Shown piece after piece: positions 55,328 through 64,000 of a DNA stretch of 64,000 nucleotides; within the stretch, counting starts at the first letter, position 1, and every line of letters starts with the position of its first letter. The position numbers were made by a program, and so were the translations under genes. The stretch spans positions 7,316,001 to 7,380,000 of the forward strand of contig NZ_CP109190.1 in assembly GCF_041438805.1 (NCBI RefSeq). Direction: 5' to 3'. The DNA comes from Streptomyces sp. NBC_01707. GTDB lineage: Bacteria > Actinomycetota > Actinomycetes > Streptomycetales > Streptomycetaceae. Below the pieces are notes generated by a model. The model did not search any database and was not told the DNA's origin. It saw only the letters and a program-made list of their open reading frames with translations.

Positions 55328-56856
55328 GGCCGACGCCAGCTCCGTCCGTCTCGTGCGAGCATCTCGTCCGCCTCGGCCGGACCCCAGGTGCCCGCCGCGT
55401 ACTGCGCGGGCTTGCCGTGCTTGTCCCAGTACGCCTCGATCGGGTCGAGGATGTTCCAGGAGAGTTCGACCTCCTGGTGGCGGGGGAAGAGGTTGGCGTC
55501 ACCGAGCAGCACGTCGAGGATGAGCCGCTCGTACGCCTCCGGGCTGGACTCCGTGAAGGACTCGCCGTAGGCGAAGTCCATCGTGACGTCCCGGACCTCC
55601 ATCGAGGTGCCGGGGACCTTGGAGCCGAAGCGCACCGTGACACCCTCGTCCGGCTGCACCCGGATGACCAGGGCGTTGCCGCCCAGCTCCTCCGTCGCAC
55701 CGGACTCGAAGGGCAGGTACGGGGCGCGCTTGAAGACGACCGCGATCTCGGTGACCCGGCGGCCGAGCCGCTTTCCGGTCCGCAGGTAGAACGGCACGCC
55801 CGCCCAGCGGCGGTTGTTGATCGTCAGCTTGATCGCGGCGTAGGTGTCGGTCTTCGACTTGGGGTCGATACCGTCCTCCTCGAGGTAGCCGAGCACTTCC
55901 TCGCCGCCCTGCCACGCGTGCGCGTACTGGCCGCGCACGGTGTGCTTGCCCAGGTCCTCCGGCAGTTCCACCGCCGTGAGCACCTTGAGCTTCTCGGTCA
56001 CCAGGGCCTTCGGGTGGAAGGAGCCGGGCTCCTCCATCGCCGTCAGCGCCAGCAGCTGGAGCAGGTGGTTCTGGATGACGTCACGGGCTGCCCCGATGCC
56101 GTCGTAGTAGCCGGCCCGGCCGCCGATACCGATGTCCTCGGCCATCGTGATCTGGACATGGTCGACGTACGACCGGTTCCAGATCGGCTCGAACATCGTG
56201 TTGGCGAACCGCAGCGCCAGGATGTTCTGGACCGTCTCCTTGCCCAGGTAGTGGTCGATCCGGAAGACCTCGTTGGGCGGGAACACATCGTGCACGAGCT
56301 GGTTGAGCTCCTGCGCGCTGGCGAGGTCGTGGCCGAACGGCTTCTCGATGACGGCGCGCCGCCAGGAACCCTCCTTCTGGTCCGCCAGCCCGTGCTTCTT
56401 GAGCTGCTGGACGACCTTGGGGAAGAACTTCGGCGGCACGGACAGGTAGAAGGCGAAGTTGCCGCCCGTGCCCTGTTCCTTGTCGAGCTCCTGGATGGTG
56501 GCCTTCAGGGTCTCGAAGGCGTCGTCGTCGTCGAAGTTGCCCTGGACGAAGCGCATCCCCTGGATGAGCTGCTGCCAGACCTCCTCCCGGAACGGCGTAC
56601 GCGCGTGCTGCTTGACGGCGTCGTGGACCTCCTGCGCGAAGTCCTCGTCGTGCCACTCACGGCGCGCGAAGCCGATGAGCGAGAAGCCCGGCGGCAGCAG
56701 ACCGCGGTTGGCCAGGTCGTAGATGGCGGGCATCAGCTTTTTACGGGACAAATCGCCCGTGACGCCAAAGATGACCAGGCCCGACGGCCCCGCGATACGC
56801 GGGAGCCGGCGGTCCTGGGCGTCACGGAGCGGGTTGGCTCCGGGAACACCAGACAA
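55324..56856 (-). CDS. zwf: Glucose-6-phosphate 1-dehydrogenase
   Basis: The 510-aa NADP enzyme opens the oxidative pentose phosphate pathway. N-terminal cofactor motif FGVTGDLSRKKLMPAIYDLANRG and active-site FRIDHYLGKETVQNIL (catalytic Asp-His and Lys) are intact. No ATG fits; TTG 56856 (MSGVPGANPLRDAQDRR) is chosen because GGAGGG lies 9 nt upstream and the length then matches actinobacterial Zwf. Tight packing with tal (5 bp gap) and opcA (overlap) supports this. Confidence 0.96.
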   Translation of the reverse strand: MSGVPGANPLRDAQDRRLPRIAGPSGLVIFGVTGDLSRKKLMPAIYDLANRGLLPPGFSLIGFARREWHDEDFAQEVHDAVKQHARTPFREEVWQQLIQGMRFVQGNFDDDDAFETLKATIQELDKEQGTGGNFAFYLSVPPKFFPKVVQQLKKHGLADQKEGSWRRAVIEKPFGHDLASAQELNQLVHDVFPPNEVFRIDHYLGKETVQNILALRFANTMFEPIWNRSYVDHVQITMAEDIGIGGRAGYYDGIGAARDVIQNHLLQLLALTAMEEPGSFHPKALVTEKLKVLTAVELPEDLGKHTVRGQYAHAWQGGEEVLGYLEEDGIDPKSKTDTYAAIKLTINNRRWAGVPFYLRTGKRLGRRVTEIAVVFKRAPYLPFESGATEELGGNALVIRVQPDEGVTVRFGSKVPGTSMEVRDVTMDFAYGESFTESSPEAYERLILDVLLGDANLFPRHQEVELSWNILDPIEAYWDKHGKPAQYAAGTWGPAEADEMLARDGRSWRRP

Positions 56857-56861
56857 AGTGG

Positions 56862-57980
56862 TCAGCCCTCCGAAGGGGCGAGGCGCTTGAGCTCCGCCTC
56901 GGTGGAGTTGAGCAGATCGATCCAGGACGCCTCGAACTTCTCGACGCCCTCGTCCTCGAGGAGCTGCACGACGTCGTCGTAGGAGATCCCGAGCTCTGCG
57001 ACGGCGTCGAGCTCGGCACGCGCCTGGGCGTAGGTGCCGGCGATGGTGTTGCCGGTGACCTCCCCGTGGTCGGCCGTGGCATCCAAGGTGGCCTCGGGCA
57101 TGGTGTTCACCGTGCCGGGGGCGACCAGGTCGACGACGTACAGCGTGTCCTTGTAGGCAGGGTCCTTCACGCCGGTGGAGGCCCACAGCGGACGCTGCCT
57201 GTTGGCCTGCACCTTGTCCAGGGCGGCCCAGCGGTCGGAGGAGAAGACCTCCTCGTACGCCTCGTAGGCCAGCCGGGCGTTGGCGAGCGCCGCCTTGCCC
57301 TTCAGTGCCTTGGCCTCGTCGGTGCCCACCGCGTCGAGCCGCTTGTCGACCTCGGAGTCCACGCGGGACACGAAGAACGAGGCCACCGAGTGGATCTTGG
57401 AGAGGTCCAGGCCCGCGGCCTTCGCCTTCTCGAGGCCCGCCAGGTAGGCGTCCATGACCTCGCGGTAGCGCTCCAGCGAGAAGATCAGCGTGACATTGAC
57501 GCTGATGCCCTTGCCGATGACCTCGGTGATGGCCGGCAGACCGGCCTTCGTCGCCGGGATCTTGATGAGCGTGTTCGGCCGGTCCACCAGCCAGGCCAGC
57601 TGCTTGGCCTCGGCGATCGTGGCGTGGGTCCGGTGGGCCAGCCGCGGGTCGACCTCGATGGAGACCCGGCCGTCCTGACCGTCCGTGGCGTCGAAGACCG
57701 GCCGCAGGATGTCGGCGGCGTCACGGACGTCCGCCGTCGTGATCATGCGGATGGCCTCGTCGACGGTGACCTTGCGGGTCGCGAGGTCGGTGAGCTGCTG
57801 CTCGTAACCGTCGCCGTGCGAGATGGCCTTCTGGAAGATCGACGGGTTGGTGGTGACGCCCACGACGTGCTGCTGGTCGATCAGTTCGGCGAGGTTGCCG
57901 GACGTGATCCGCTTGCGCGACAGGTCATCGAGCCAGATCGCCACGCCCTCGTCGGAGAGGCGCTTGAGTGCGTCTGTCAT
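56862..57980 (-). CDS. tal: Transaldolase
   Basis: The 372-aa TIM-barrel enzyme of the non-oxidative pentose phosphate pathway transfers a dihydroxyacetone unit. The Schiff-base lysine is in [15 protein letters not shown], and the blocks [38 protein letters not shown] and [20 protein letters not shown] are as in the long actinobacterial class. ATG 57980. It lies 34 bp after tkt and 5 bp before zwf. Confidence 0.97.
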   Translation of the reverse strand: MTDALKRLSDEGVAIWLDDLSRKRITSGNLAELIDQQHVVGVTTNPSIFQKAISHGDGYEQQLTDLATRKVTVDEAIRMITTADVRDAADILRPVFDATDGQDGRVSIEVDPRLAHRTHATIAEAKQLAWLVDRPNTLIKIPATKAGLPAITEVIGKGISVNVTLIFSLERYREVMDAYLAGLEKAKAAGLDLSKIHSVASFFVSRVDSEVDKRLDAVGTDEAKALKGKAALANARLAYEAYEEVFSSDRWAALDKVQANRQRPLWASTGVKDPAYKDTLYVVDLVAPGTVNTMPEATLDATADHGEVTGNTIAGTYAQARAELDAVAELGISYDDVVQLLEDEGVEKFEASWIDLLNSTEAELKRLAPSEG

Positions 57981-58014
57981 GAGAATTGCATCTCCTACTA
58001 GTCGTATAACGGCG

Positions 58015-60117
58015 TCAGCGCGTGACGTCGGCGAGGGATTCCCGTGCTGCGGCGGCCACGTGCTCGCCGGTGAAGCCGAACTCGCGGAACAGGACCTTGG
58101 CATCGGCCGAGGCACCGAAGTGCTCCAGCGACACGATCCGGCCGGCGTCGCCGACGTACCGGTACCAGGTCAGGCCGATGCCCGCCTCGACGGCGACGCG
58201 GGCCTTCACGGACGGCGGCAGAACGCTGTCCTTGTACGCCTGGTCCTGCTCCTCGAACCACTCGATGGACGGCATCGACACGACCCGGGTCGGGATGCCG
58301 GCCGCCTGCAGCTCCTCGCGCGCCTCGACGGCGAGGTGCACCTCGGAACCGGTGCCGATCAGGAGGACCTGCGGCTCCGCGCTTTGCCCGTCGGCCCCTT
58401 CGGAGTCGAAGAGCACGTAGCCGCCCTTGGCCGCGTCCTCGTTCGCCTCGTACGTCGGCACACCCTGACGGGTGAGCGCCAGACCGTGCGGGGCGCCCTT
58501 GCCGAACACCTTGGTGTAGCGGCGCAGGATCTCGCGCCAGACGATGGAGGTCTCGTTGGCGTCGGCCGGGCGGACGATGTTCAGGCCCGGGATGGCGCGC
58601 AGCGAGGCCAGGTGCTCCACCGGCTGGTGGGTCGGGCCGTCCTCGCCGAGACCGATCGAGTCGTGCGTCCACACGTACGTCACCGGCAGGTGCATCAGCG
58701 CGGACAGACGCACGGCGTTGCGCATGTAGTCGGAGAACACCAGGAAGGTGCCGCCGTAGATGCGGGTGTTGCCGTGCAGTGCGATGCCGTTCATGGCCGC
58801 GGCCATGGCGTGCTCGCGGATACCGAAGTGGATCGTTCGGCCGTACGGGTCCGCGCCCGGCAGCGGGTTGCCCACCGGGAGGAACGACGACGTCTTGTCG
58901 ATCGTGGTGTTGTTCGAGCCGGCGAGGTCGGCGGAGCCGCCCCACAGCTCGGGGATGATCTCGCCGAGCGCCTGGAGCACCTTGCCGGAGGCGGCGCGGG
59001 TGGCGATCGCCTTGCCCGGCTCGAAGACCGGAAGCTTGTCCTCCCAGCCCGCGGGCAGCTCGCCCGCCGAGATCCGGTCGAACTCGGCGGCGCGCTCCGG
59101 GTTGGCGGTGCGCCACGCGGCGAACGTCTTCTCCCACTCGGCCTTGGCCTCGCGGCCGCGGTCCAGCGCCTCACGGGTGTGCGAGATGACCTCGTCGGAG
59201 ACCTCGAAGGTCTTCTCCGGGTCGAAGCCCAGGACCTTCTTGGTCGCGGCGACCTCGTCGTCGCCGAGCGCCGAGCCGTGCGAGGCCTCGGTGTTCTGGG
59301 CGTGCGGGGCCGGCCAGGCGATGATCGAGCGGGCCGCGATGAACGACGGACGCTCGGTCTCGGCCTTGGCCGCCTGCAGCGCGTTGTACAGACCGACCGG
59401 GTCCAGGTCGCCGTTGGGCAGCTGGGCGACGCGCTGGACGTGCCAGCCGTACGCCTCGTACCGCTTCAGGGTGTCCTCGGAGACCGCGGTCTCCGTGTCG
59501 CCCTCGATGGAGATGTGGTTGTCGTCCCAGAGCAGGACCAGGTTGCCGAGCTTCTGGTGCCCGGCCAGCGAGGACGCCTCCGCGGAGATGCCCTCCTGCA
59601 GGCAGCCGTCACCTGCGACGGCCCAGATCATGTGGTCGAACGGGGAGGTGCCGGGGGCCGCCTCCGGGTCGAACAGACCGCGCTCGTAGCGGGCGGCCAT
59701 CGCCATGCCCACGGCGTTGGCGACACCCTGGCCCAGCGGACCGGTCGTCGTCTCGACACCGGTGGTGTGGCCGTACTCCGGGTGCCCGGGGGTCTTCGAG
59801 CCCCAGGTGCGGAACGCCTTGAGGTCATCGAGCTCCAGGCCGTACCCGGCCAGGTAGAGCTGGATGTACAGGGTCAGGCTGGTGTGGCCCGCCGAGAGCA
59901 CGAACCGGTCGCGGCCCGTCCAGTCCGCGTCGGCGGGGTCGTGCCGCATCACCTTCTGGAAGAGGGTGTACGCGGCGGGAGCCAGGCTCATAGCCGTACC
60001 CGGGTGGCCGTTTCCGACCTTCTGTACGGCGTCGGCGGCAAGGACGCGGACAGTGTCCACGGCCCGCTGGTCCAATTCGGTCCACTGGAGGTCTGTGGTG
60101 GTCGGCTTGGTGCTCAC
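58015..60117 (-). CDS. tkt: Transketolase
   Basis: The 700-aa thiamine-diphosphate enzyme moves two-carbon units between sugar phosphates. The ThDP motif is [38 protein letters not shown]. The substrate His is in [17 protein letters not shown], and the central pyrimidine domain has [19 protein letters not shown]. It heads the tkt-tal-zwf-opcA-pgl operon. GTG 60117 is close to GAGGAG-like purines. Divergent from ctaB across a 406-bp gap with direct repeats. Confidence 0.97.
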   Translation of the reverse strand: MSTKPTTTDLQWTELDQRAVDTVRVLAADAVQKVGNGHPGTAMSLAPAAYTLFQKVMRHDPADADWTGRDRFVLSAGHTSLTLYIQLYLAGYGLELDDLKAFRTWGSKTPGHPEYGHTTGVETTTGPLGQGVANAVGMAMAARYERGLFDPEAAPGTSPFDHMIWAVAGDGCLQEGISAEASSLAGHQKLGNLVLLWDDNHISIEGDTETAVSEDTLKRYEAYGWHVQRVAQLPNGDLDPVGLYNALQAAKAETERPSFIAARSIIAWPAPHAQNTEASHGSALGDDEVAATKKVLGFDPEKTFEVSDEVISHTREALDRGREAKAEWEKTFAAWRTANPERAAEFDRISAGELPAGWEDKLPVFEPGKAIATRAASGKVLQALGEIIPELWGGSADLAGSNNTTIDKTSSFLPVGNPLPGADPYGRTIHFGIREHAMAAAMNGIALHGNTRIYGGTFLVFSDYMRNAVRLSALMHLPVTYVWTHDSIGLGEDGPTHQPVEHLASLRAIPGLNIVRPADANETSIVWREILRRYTKVFGKGAPHGLALTRQGVPTYEANEDAAKGGYVLFDSEGADGQSAEPQVLLIGTGSEVHLAVEAREELQAAGIPTRVVSMPSIEWFEEQDQAYKDSVLPPSVKARVAVEAGIGLTWYRYVGDAGRIVSLEHFGASADAKVLFREFGFTGEHVAAAARESLADVTR

Positions 60118-60270
60118 CCTGAGTCAGGGCTCCTCTCCACTGTTGTAAACCGGTGACTGTGACCGCACCGGACATTGTCGAGCCTACCCCCGTCAGAAGC
60201 CGCAATTTCCGGGTGCTTTCCAGGGTGCAGGCGACCCGCGAAGTTCGCCTCCCGTATGAGCGGGAGGGCT

Positions 60271-60404
60271 CACTTCTGCGCCACTCCGATGAGCGCGACC
60301 GGCCACTTCTGCGCTACTCCGATGAGCGTCACTCCTTACTTATGCGCCTCTCCTGCGCGACGCATGAGCACCGCTCGTGCACAGCACTTCTGTGCCACTC
60401 CAAC
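60271..60404 (+). repeat. 33-bp-period direct repeats upstream of ctaB
   Basis: A 25-bp core is found at 60271-60295 and, with a single mismatch, at 60304-60328 (period 33). A weaker third copy begins at 60338 in the same register and a fourth at about 60386. The core begins CACTTCTGCGC and ends CCGATGAGCG. One frame gives repeated HFCATPMS peptides, but it has no plausible gene around it. The 60118-60523 gap otherwise holds the promoters for tkt and ctaB, which I cannot place exactly. Confidence 0.75.
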
Positions 60405-60523
60405 ACGACCCCACCCCCGCGAAGAACGGCCTGTCCCCAACGTCTACAGTGGTCTGGTTCGCGCAAGTCTTCACTGGGCCTTCCTGCCCGGAGCTTGCTG
60501 GGATTTCTCTGTCAGGGGTGTGC

Positions 60524-61471
60524 GTGACGGCCGTCGAGTCCCGACCCGCAGGGGTCGCCTTGACTCCGAGCCCAGGGGGCCATCGCCCGTTCGGGGCCCG
60601 TGTCAAGGCATTCGTGGCGCTGACCAAGCCGCGGATCATCGAGCTGTTGCTTATCACCACCGTTCCGGTGATGTTTTTGGCCGCTCAAGGTGTGCCCGAC
60701 CTGTGGCTCGTGCTCACCACCACCATCGGCGGATATCTCTCCGCGGGTGGTGCCAATGCGCTCAACATGTACATCGACCGCGACATCGACGCGTTGATGG
60801 ACCGTACGTCGCAGCGCCCACTGGTGACCGGCATGGTGAGTCCGCGCGAGTGCCTGGCCTTCGGCATCGCCCTCGCGGTGATCTCGACGGTCTGGTTCGG
60901 ACTGCTGGTCAACTGGCTTTCGGCGGCGCTGGCGCTCGGTGCCCTGCTCTTCTACGTCGTCGTCTACACGATGCTGCTGAAGCGCCGCACCGCGCAGAAC
61001 ATCGTCTGGGGCGGCATCGCGGGCTGCATGCCGGTCCTCATCGGCTGGTCCGCCGTCACGAACTCGCTGTCGTGGGCCGCCGTCATCCTCTTCGCCGTCA
61101 TCTTCTTCTGGACGCCGCCGCACTACTGGCCGTTGTCGATGAAGGTGAAGGACGACTACGCCCGGGTCGGCGTGCCGATGCTTCCGGTCATTGCCTCCAA
61201 CCGGGTGGTCGCCCGCCAGATCGTCATCTACAGCTGGGTGATGGTGGCCGTCTCGCTGCTGCTGACCCCGCTCGGCTACACCGGCTGGTTCTACACCTCT
61301 GTGGCGCTGCTGACAGGCGGGTTCTGGCTCTGGGAGGCACACGGCCTGCAGAACCGGGCCAAGGCCGGCGTGTCCGGTGCCAAGCTCAAGGAGATGCGAC
61401 TGTTCCACTGGTCGATCACCTATGTTTCGCTGCTGTTCGTCGCCGTCGCGGTGGACCCCTTCCTGCGCTGA
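60524..61471 (+). CDS. ctaB: Protoheme IX farnesyltransferase
   Basis: The 315-aa UbiA-family membrane enzyme converts heme B to heme O for cytochrome oxidase. Nine predicted helices, and the prenyl-diphosphate motif [26 protein letters not shown] (first Asp-rich site) and [27 protein letters not shown] (second region), are present. GTG 60524 follows AGGGG. ctaA, the next enzyme in heme A synthesis, lies 1.8 kb away on the opposite strand. Confidence 0.96.
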   Translation: MTAVESRPAGVALTPSPGGHRPFGARVKAFVALTKPRIIELLLITTVPVMFLAAQGVPDLWLVLTTTIGGYLSAGGANALNMYIDRDIDALMDRTSQRPLVTGMVSPRECLAFGIALAVISTVWFGLLVNWLSAALALGALLFYVVVYTMLLKRRTAQNIVWGGIAGCMPVLIGWSAVTNSLSWAAVILFAVIFFWTPPHYWPLSMKVKDDYARVGVPMLPVIASNRVVARQIVIYSWVMVAVSLLLTPLGYTGWFYTSVALLTGGFWLWEAHGLQNRAKAGVSGAKLKEMRLFHWSITYVSLLFVAVAVDPFLR

Positions 61472-61490
61472 CACCGCTTCCGCTCCTGCC

Positions 61491-61532
61491 GACGGGCGGG
61501 CGACGTGGCCCATGCCACGTGGCCCGCCCGTC
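61491..61532 (+). terminator. ctaB terminator
   Basis: GACGGGCGGGC pairs with GCCCGCCCGTC, and the inner ACGTGGC with GCCACGT, giving a nearly continuous 18-bp hairpin 19 bp after the stop. Confidence 0.85.
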
Positions 61533-61566
61533 GCCAGTTGATCTACCCGTCGGTAGCATCCGTTGC

Positions 61567-61926
61567 ATGGCAGAGACGGCAGAAACCCAGCAGGTTGACG
61601 ACAGCAAGCAGGCCGCCCGCGCGGAGCGCAGGGCAGCCAGGCTCGCCAAGCAGATCGGTGCCTTCGCCAAGGCGCACGGCGGGGCCGAGGGGCAGCTCGC
61701 GTACATCGGGCAGATGGGCACCCGCATCGTCCTGGTCGGCGGGGACGGCGGCTGGGGCGACCTCGTCGCACCGTCGTACGCGGTCGCCGAGAGCGCCACC
61801 GCGAAGGCCGGGATCACGATGCACGAGTCCTTCGACGGCGAGTTCGCCGCCAAGGTCCGCACCGGCCCCTACGAGTGGACGCGGATGGCCGGGATCCAGG
61901 TCGGAGGCCCGTCCAACAAGGCCTGA
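61567..61926 (+). CDS. Small conserved protein of unknown function
   Basis: The 119-aa protein has a charged helical N-terminus (residues 1-40, QAARAERRAARLAKQIGAFAKAHG) and a compact glycine-rich domain (GQLAYIGQMGTRIVLVGGDGGWGDLVAPSYAVAESATAKAGITMHESFDGEFAAKVRTGPYEW). No signal peptide or known motif. A TAGCAT box lies 7 nt before ATG 61567 with no ribosome site, so it is probably leaderless. I do not recognise a function; position next to ctaB may be incidental. Confidence 0.8.
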   Translation: MAETAETQQVDDSKQAARAERRAARLAKQIGAFAKAHGGAEGQLAYIGQMGTRIVLVGGDGGWGDLVAPSYAVAESATAKAGITMHESFDGEFAAKVRTGPYEWTRMAGIQVGGPSNKA

Positions 61927-62045
61927 CCGGCCACCCGGGCCTCATCCGACGGCGTGCGGGGCGCACACCGGTGGCGCAGGAGCAACACCTGACACCGGGT
62001 TCACCCGTTAGGACGGGTACACACACGTCGTCGAGGGAGCCCCGG

Positions 62046-63179
62046 ATGACCGACACACTGCCCGTGGCGGATCTGGTCGACCAGCACTGCCACGGGGTGC
62101 TCCGGACCGAGCTGGGCCTCGGCACCTTCGAGGCCCGGCTGGCGACGGCCGGCGGGCAGGCCGCCCCCGGCACCACCTTCTTCGACACACAGACCGGTTT
62201 CGCCGTGCGGCGCTGGTGCCCTCCGCTGCTGGGCCTCGAACCCCACTGCCCGCCGGCCGGCTACCTGGCCCGCCGCCGGGAACTGGGCGTGCTCGAGACC
62301 GGCCGACGGCTCCTGCGGGCCACCGGCGTCACCACCTACCTCGTCGACACCGGCCTCCGCGGCGACCTGACGGGCCCCGCCGAGATCGCCGTCGCGTCCG
62401 GGGCCGACGCCCGCGAGCTCGTCCGGCTGGAGTCGCTGGCCGAGCAGATCGCCGACACCTCGGGCACCGTCGAGAGTTTCCTCGCCAATCTGGCCGAGGC
62501 CGTGCACGCTTCCGCCGCTTCCGCCGCCGCCTTCACCTCCGTCGCGGCCGCACGCCACGGCCTGGAACCCGACGCCGGGCCGCCCGGGCCGGGCGCGGTG
62601 CGCGGAGCGGCCGGACGGTGGCTCGCCGGGCGGGAGGCGGAACGCAGAGCGGCACGCACCGGCGGTGGCGGCCCGAGTGCGCCGTACGCGCCCCTCGACG
62701 ACCCGGTGCTGCTGCGGCACCTGCTGTGGACCGCCGTGGCCTGCGGGCGGCCGCTGCAGTTCCATCTGCACGCCAGCGACCCGCAGCGGTTGGCGGGCTT
62801 CGCCGCCGCCACGGCCGGGCTCGGCAGCGACCTGGTGCTGCTGCGCAGCTATCCGTACCACCGGCACGCCGCGCAGCTCGCGAGCGTCCACCCGCATGTG
62901 TACGCCGACGTGGGCGCCGCCCCCGCCCGGACGGGGGCGCGCGCCGCGGCCGTCCTCGCGGAGACCCTGGAGCTGGCCCCTTTCGGCAAGCTGCTCTTCT
63001 CCAGCGGCGCCCAGGGGCTGCCGGAACTCCATGTGGTGGGCGCGCGGCAGTTCCGCGAGGCGCTCGGCCGGGTGCTGGGCGACTGGGTGGCGGACGGCGC
63101 GTGGTCGCGTACCGATGCCACGCGGGTCGCCGCGATGATCGCCTCCGGCAATGCGCGCAGGGTGTACGGGCCGGCGTGA
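62046..63179 (+). CDS. Amidohydrolase family protein
   Basis: The 377-aa TIM-barrel metal hydrolase has the first metal motif VDQHCHGVLR (H-x-H, residues 13-15), a second histidine pair in PLQFHLHASDPQRL and a late motif LLFSSGAQGLPE in place of the usual Asp-containing SDxP. This matches the amidohydrolase-2-like group often linked to glutamine-synthetase-like genes, although none is adjacent. Substrate unknown. ATG 62046 has weak GGAG-like purines (GAGGGAGCCCCGG) upstream. Confidence 0.88.
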   Translation: MTDTLPVADLVDQHCHGVLRTELGLGTFEARLATAGGQAAPGTTFFDTQTGFAVRRWCPPLLGLEPHCPPAGYLARRRELGVLETGRRLLRATGVTTYLVDTGLRGDLTGPAEIAVASGADARELVRLESLAEQIADTSGTVESFLANLAEAVHASAASAAAFTSVAAARHGLEPDAGPPGPGAVRGAAGRWLAGREAERRAARTGGGGPSAPYAPLDDPVLLRHLLWTAVACGRPLQFHLHASDPQRLAGFAAATAGLGSDLVLLRSYPYHRHAAQLASVHPHVYADVGAAPARTGARAAAVLAETLELAPFGKLLFSSGAQGLPELHVVGARQFREALGRVLGDWVADGAWSRTDATRVAAMIASGNARRVYGPA

Positions 63180-63286
63180 AGGGCGGTCGGCGCCCGTCCT
63201 CGTCGAAGGCCTTCTCGCGTTCCCCGAAACCGTGACGGCAAGTCGCCGAGTGGGGCGGGGAGACGAACCGGTCGCCGCCCCTGGGC

Positions 63287-64000
63287 TCAGCCGGCGGCCG
63301 CGGGCTCCGGCTGTTCGGCGGCGGGGCCGGGGACGGAGGCGACGGCCGAGGGGCGCTCACGCAGCGACAGCAGGACCCGCAGGACCGCGATCCACACCAG
63401 GCACGAGCCGAGCATGTGCAGCCCCACCAGGATCTCCGGGGTGTCGGTGAAGTACTGGACGTAACCGATCACGCCCTGCGCCATCAGCACCAGGAAGAGA
63501 TCACGGGTACGGCGCTGCGGCCCGGCCGGCGCGTCGACGGCCTTCAGCACGAACCAGAGCGCCACCGTCAGCGCCACCACGACCCAGGCGAGATCGGCGT
63601 GCAGCTGCGCGATCATCTTCCAGTCGAGCGGGATGCGGTGGACGTCGCTGGAGTCGCCCGCGTGCCGTCCGGCACCCGTGACGACCGTGCCGACCGCGAT
63701 CAGCAGACCGGCCGCGACCGTCAGCAGCCAGGTCAGCTGTGAGACCGCCTTGCCCACCAGCGGACGGGGCTCGGCGTCGCCCTCACGGACCCGCTGCCAG
63801 GTCAGCACGGCGACCGTGAGCAGCGCGGTGGAGAGCAGGAAGTGGGCCGCGACGGTGTACGGGTTGAGGCCGACGAGCACCACGATGCCGCCGAGCACCG
63901 CATTGCCCATGACCACCCAGAACTGTGCCCAGCCCAGCCGGGTGAGGCTGCGCCGCCACGGCTTCGCCGAGCGGGCCGCGATGATCGTCCAGCCGACCGC
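63287..64000 (-). CDS. ctaA: Heme A synthase (COX15/CtaA), N-terminus cut by window
   Basis: The frame is open on the minus strand from base 64000 to the stop at 63287, so at least 237 C-terminal residues are visible. Helical segments include VVMGNAVLGGIVVLVGLNPYTVAAHFLLSTALL, with the heme-ligand His in AAHFLLS, and LMAQGVIGYVQYFTDTPEILVGLHMLGSCLVWIAVL, with the second His. CtaA oxidises heme O to heme A after CtaB. The tail is Pro/Glu/Ala-rich. Confidence 0.93.
   Translation of the reverse strand, partial: AVGWTIIAARSAKPWRRSLTRLGWAQFWVVMGNAVLGGIVVLVGLNPYTVAAHFLLSTALLTVAVLTWQRVREGDAEPRPLVGKAVSQLTWLLTVAAGLLIAVGTVVTGAGRHAGDSSDVHRIPLDWKMIAQLHADLAWVVVALTVALWFVLKAVDAPAGPQRRTRDLFLVLMAQGVIGYVQYFTDTPEILVGLHMLGSCLVWIAVLRVLLSLRERPSAVASVPGPAAEQPEPAAAG

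Noticed and set aside
60271..60404. Repeats as a CRISPR array
   Set aside because: Only 8-bp gaps between the conserved cores, divergent units, no spacer-like variable segments and no cas genes.
60175..61566. Plus-strand frame running through the repeats and ctaB into the 61.5-kb gene
   Set aside because: It is out of frame with ctaB, which is clearly real; only the final 119 codons form a genuine gene with its own -10 box.

Overview
The window is high-GC DNA with the codon usage, GTG/TTG starts and gene content of a Streptomyces chromosome core. Indicators are whiA, rbpA, a mycothiol-type maleylpyruvate isomerase family protein, opcA, many Tat or lipoprotein exports, and several apparently leaderless genes whose -10 hexamer lies 7-8 nt before the start codon. 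No insertion sequence, integrase, CRISPR array or rRNA gene was seen. Two gene ends are cut by the window: a methyltransferase at the left and ctaA at the right.

Layout. 0-16 kb: rpsA with a strong promoter and a UUCG-loop terminator, a secreted beta-helix protein, a Tat-exported flavin amine oxidase, a PAC2 protein, coaE, a TPR protein, an ADP-ribosylglycohydrolase, a methyltransferase, DoxX, a slipin, and an SNF2 helicase overlapping a SWIM protein. 16-18.2 kb: a DUF3574 protein, a DUF7873-type protein, and a 408-bp stretch without a protein gene that carries two tandem tRNA-like RNAs. 18-28 kb: C39-like protein plus aminotransferase, a divergent HxlR regulator, cupins, a uridine-kinase-like protein, psuG-psuK (pseudouridine breakdown), an MFS exporter, ogt, a GDPD phosphodiesterase and an MHYT membrane sensor. 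28-47 kb: uvrB, two TerD-type genes and a riboswitch-controlled terC, MBL and mycothiol enzymes, uvrA, a Rieske lipoprotein, an XRE-like regulator, then uvrC-rapZ-yvcK-whiA with overlapping ends. 47-60 kb: central carbon metabolism: gap-pgk-tpiA-secG, rbpA, pgi, and on the minus strand tkt-tal-zwf-opcA-pgl. 60-64 kb: ctaB and ctaA (heme A) flanking a small conserved protein and an amidohydrolase.

The most unusual feature is at about 17.77-18.11 kb. Two consecutive RNAs each contain canonical T-arm, acceptor stem and D-arm parts, but in circularly permuted order: anticodon-stem 3' strand, T-arm, acceptor 3' strand, loop, acceptor 5' strand, D-arm, anticodon-stem 5' strand. The acceptor is therefore closed by a loop, and the molecule opens at the anticodon stem into complementary flanks. 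This is the architecture known for YrlA-type bacterial Y RNAs (Ro60/Rsr partners) and, alternatively, of permuted tRNA genes. No Ro60-type gene lies in the window, so the assignment is an inference from folding.

A second regulatory feature is a yybP-ykoY-type (manganese) riboswitch before terC. Its closing-stem strand is also exactly complementary to the terC ribosome binding site, so a translational ON switch can be read from the sequence.
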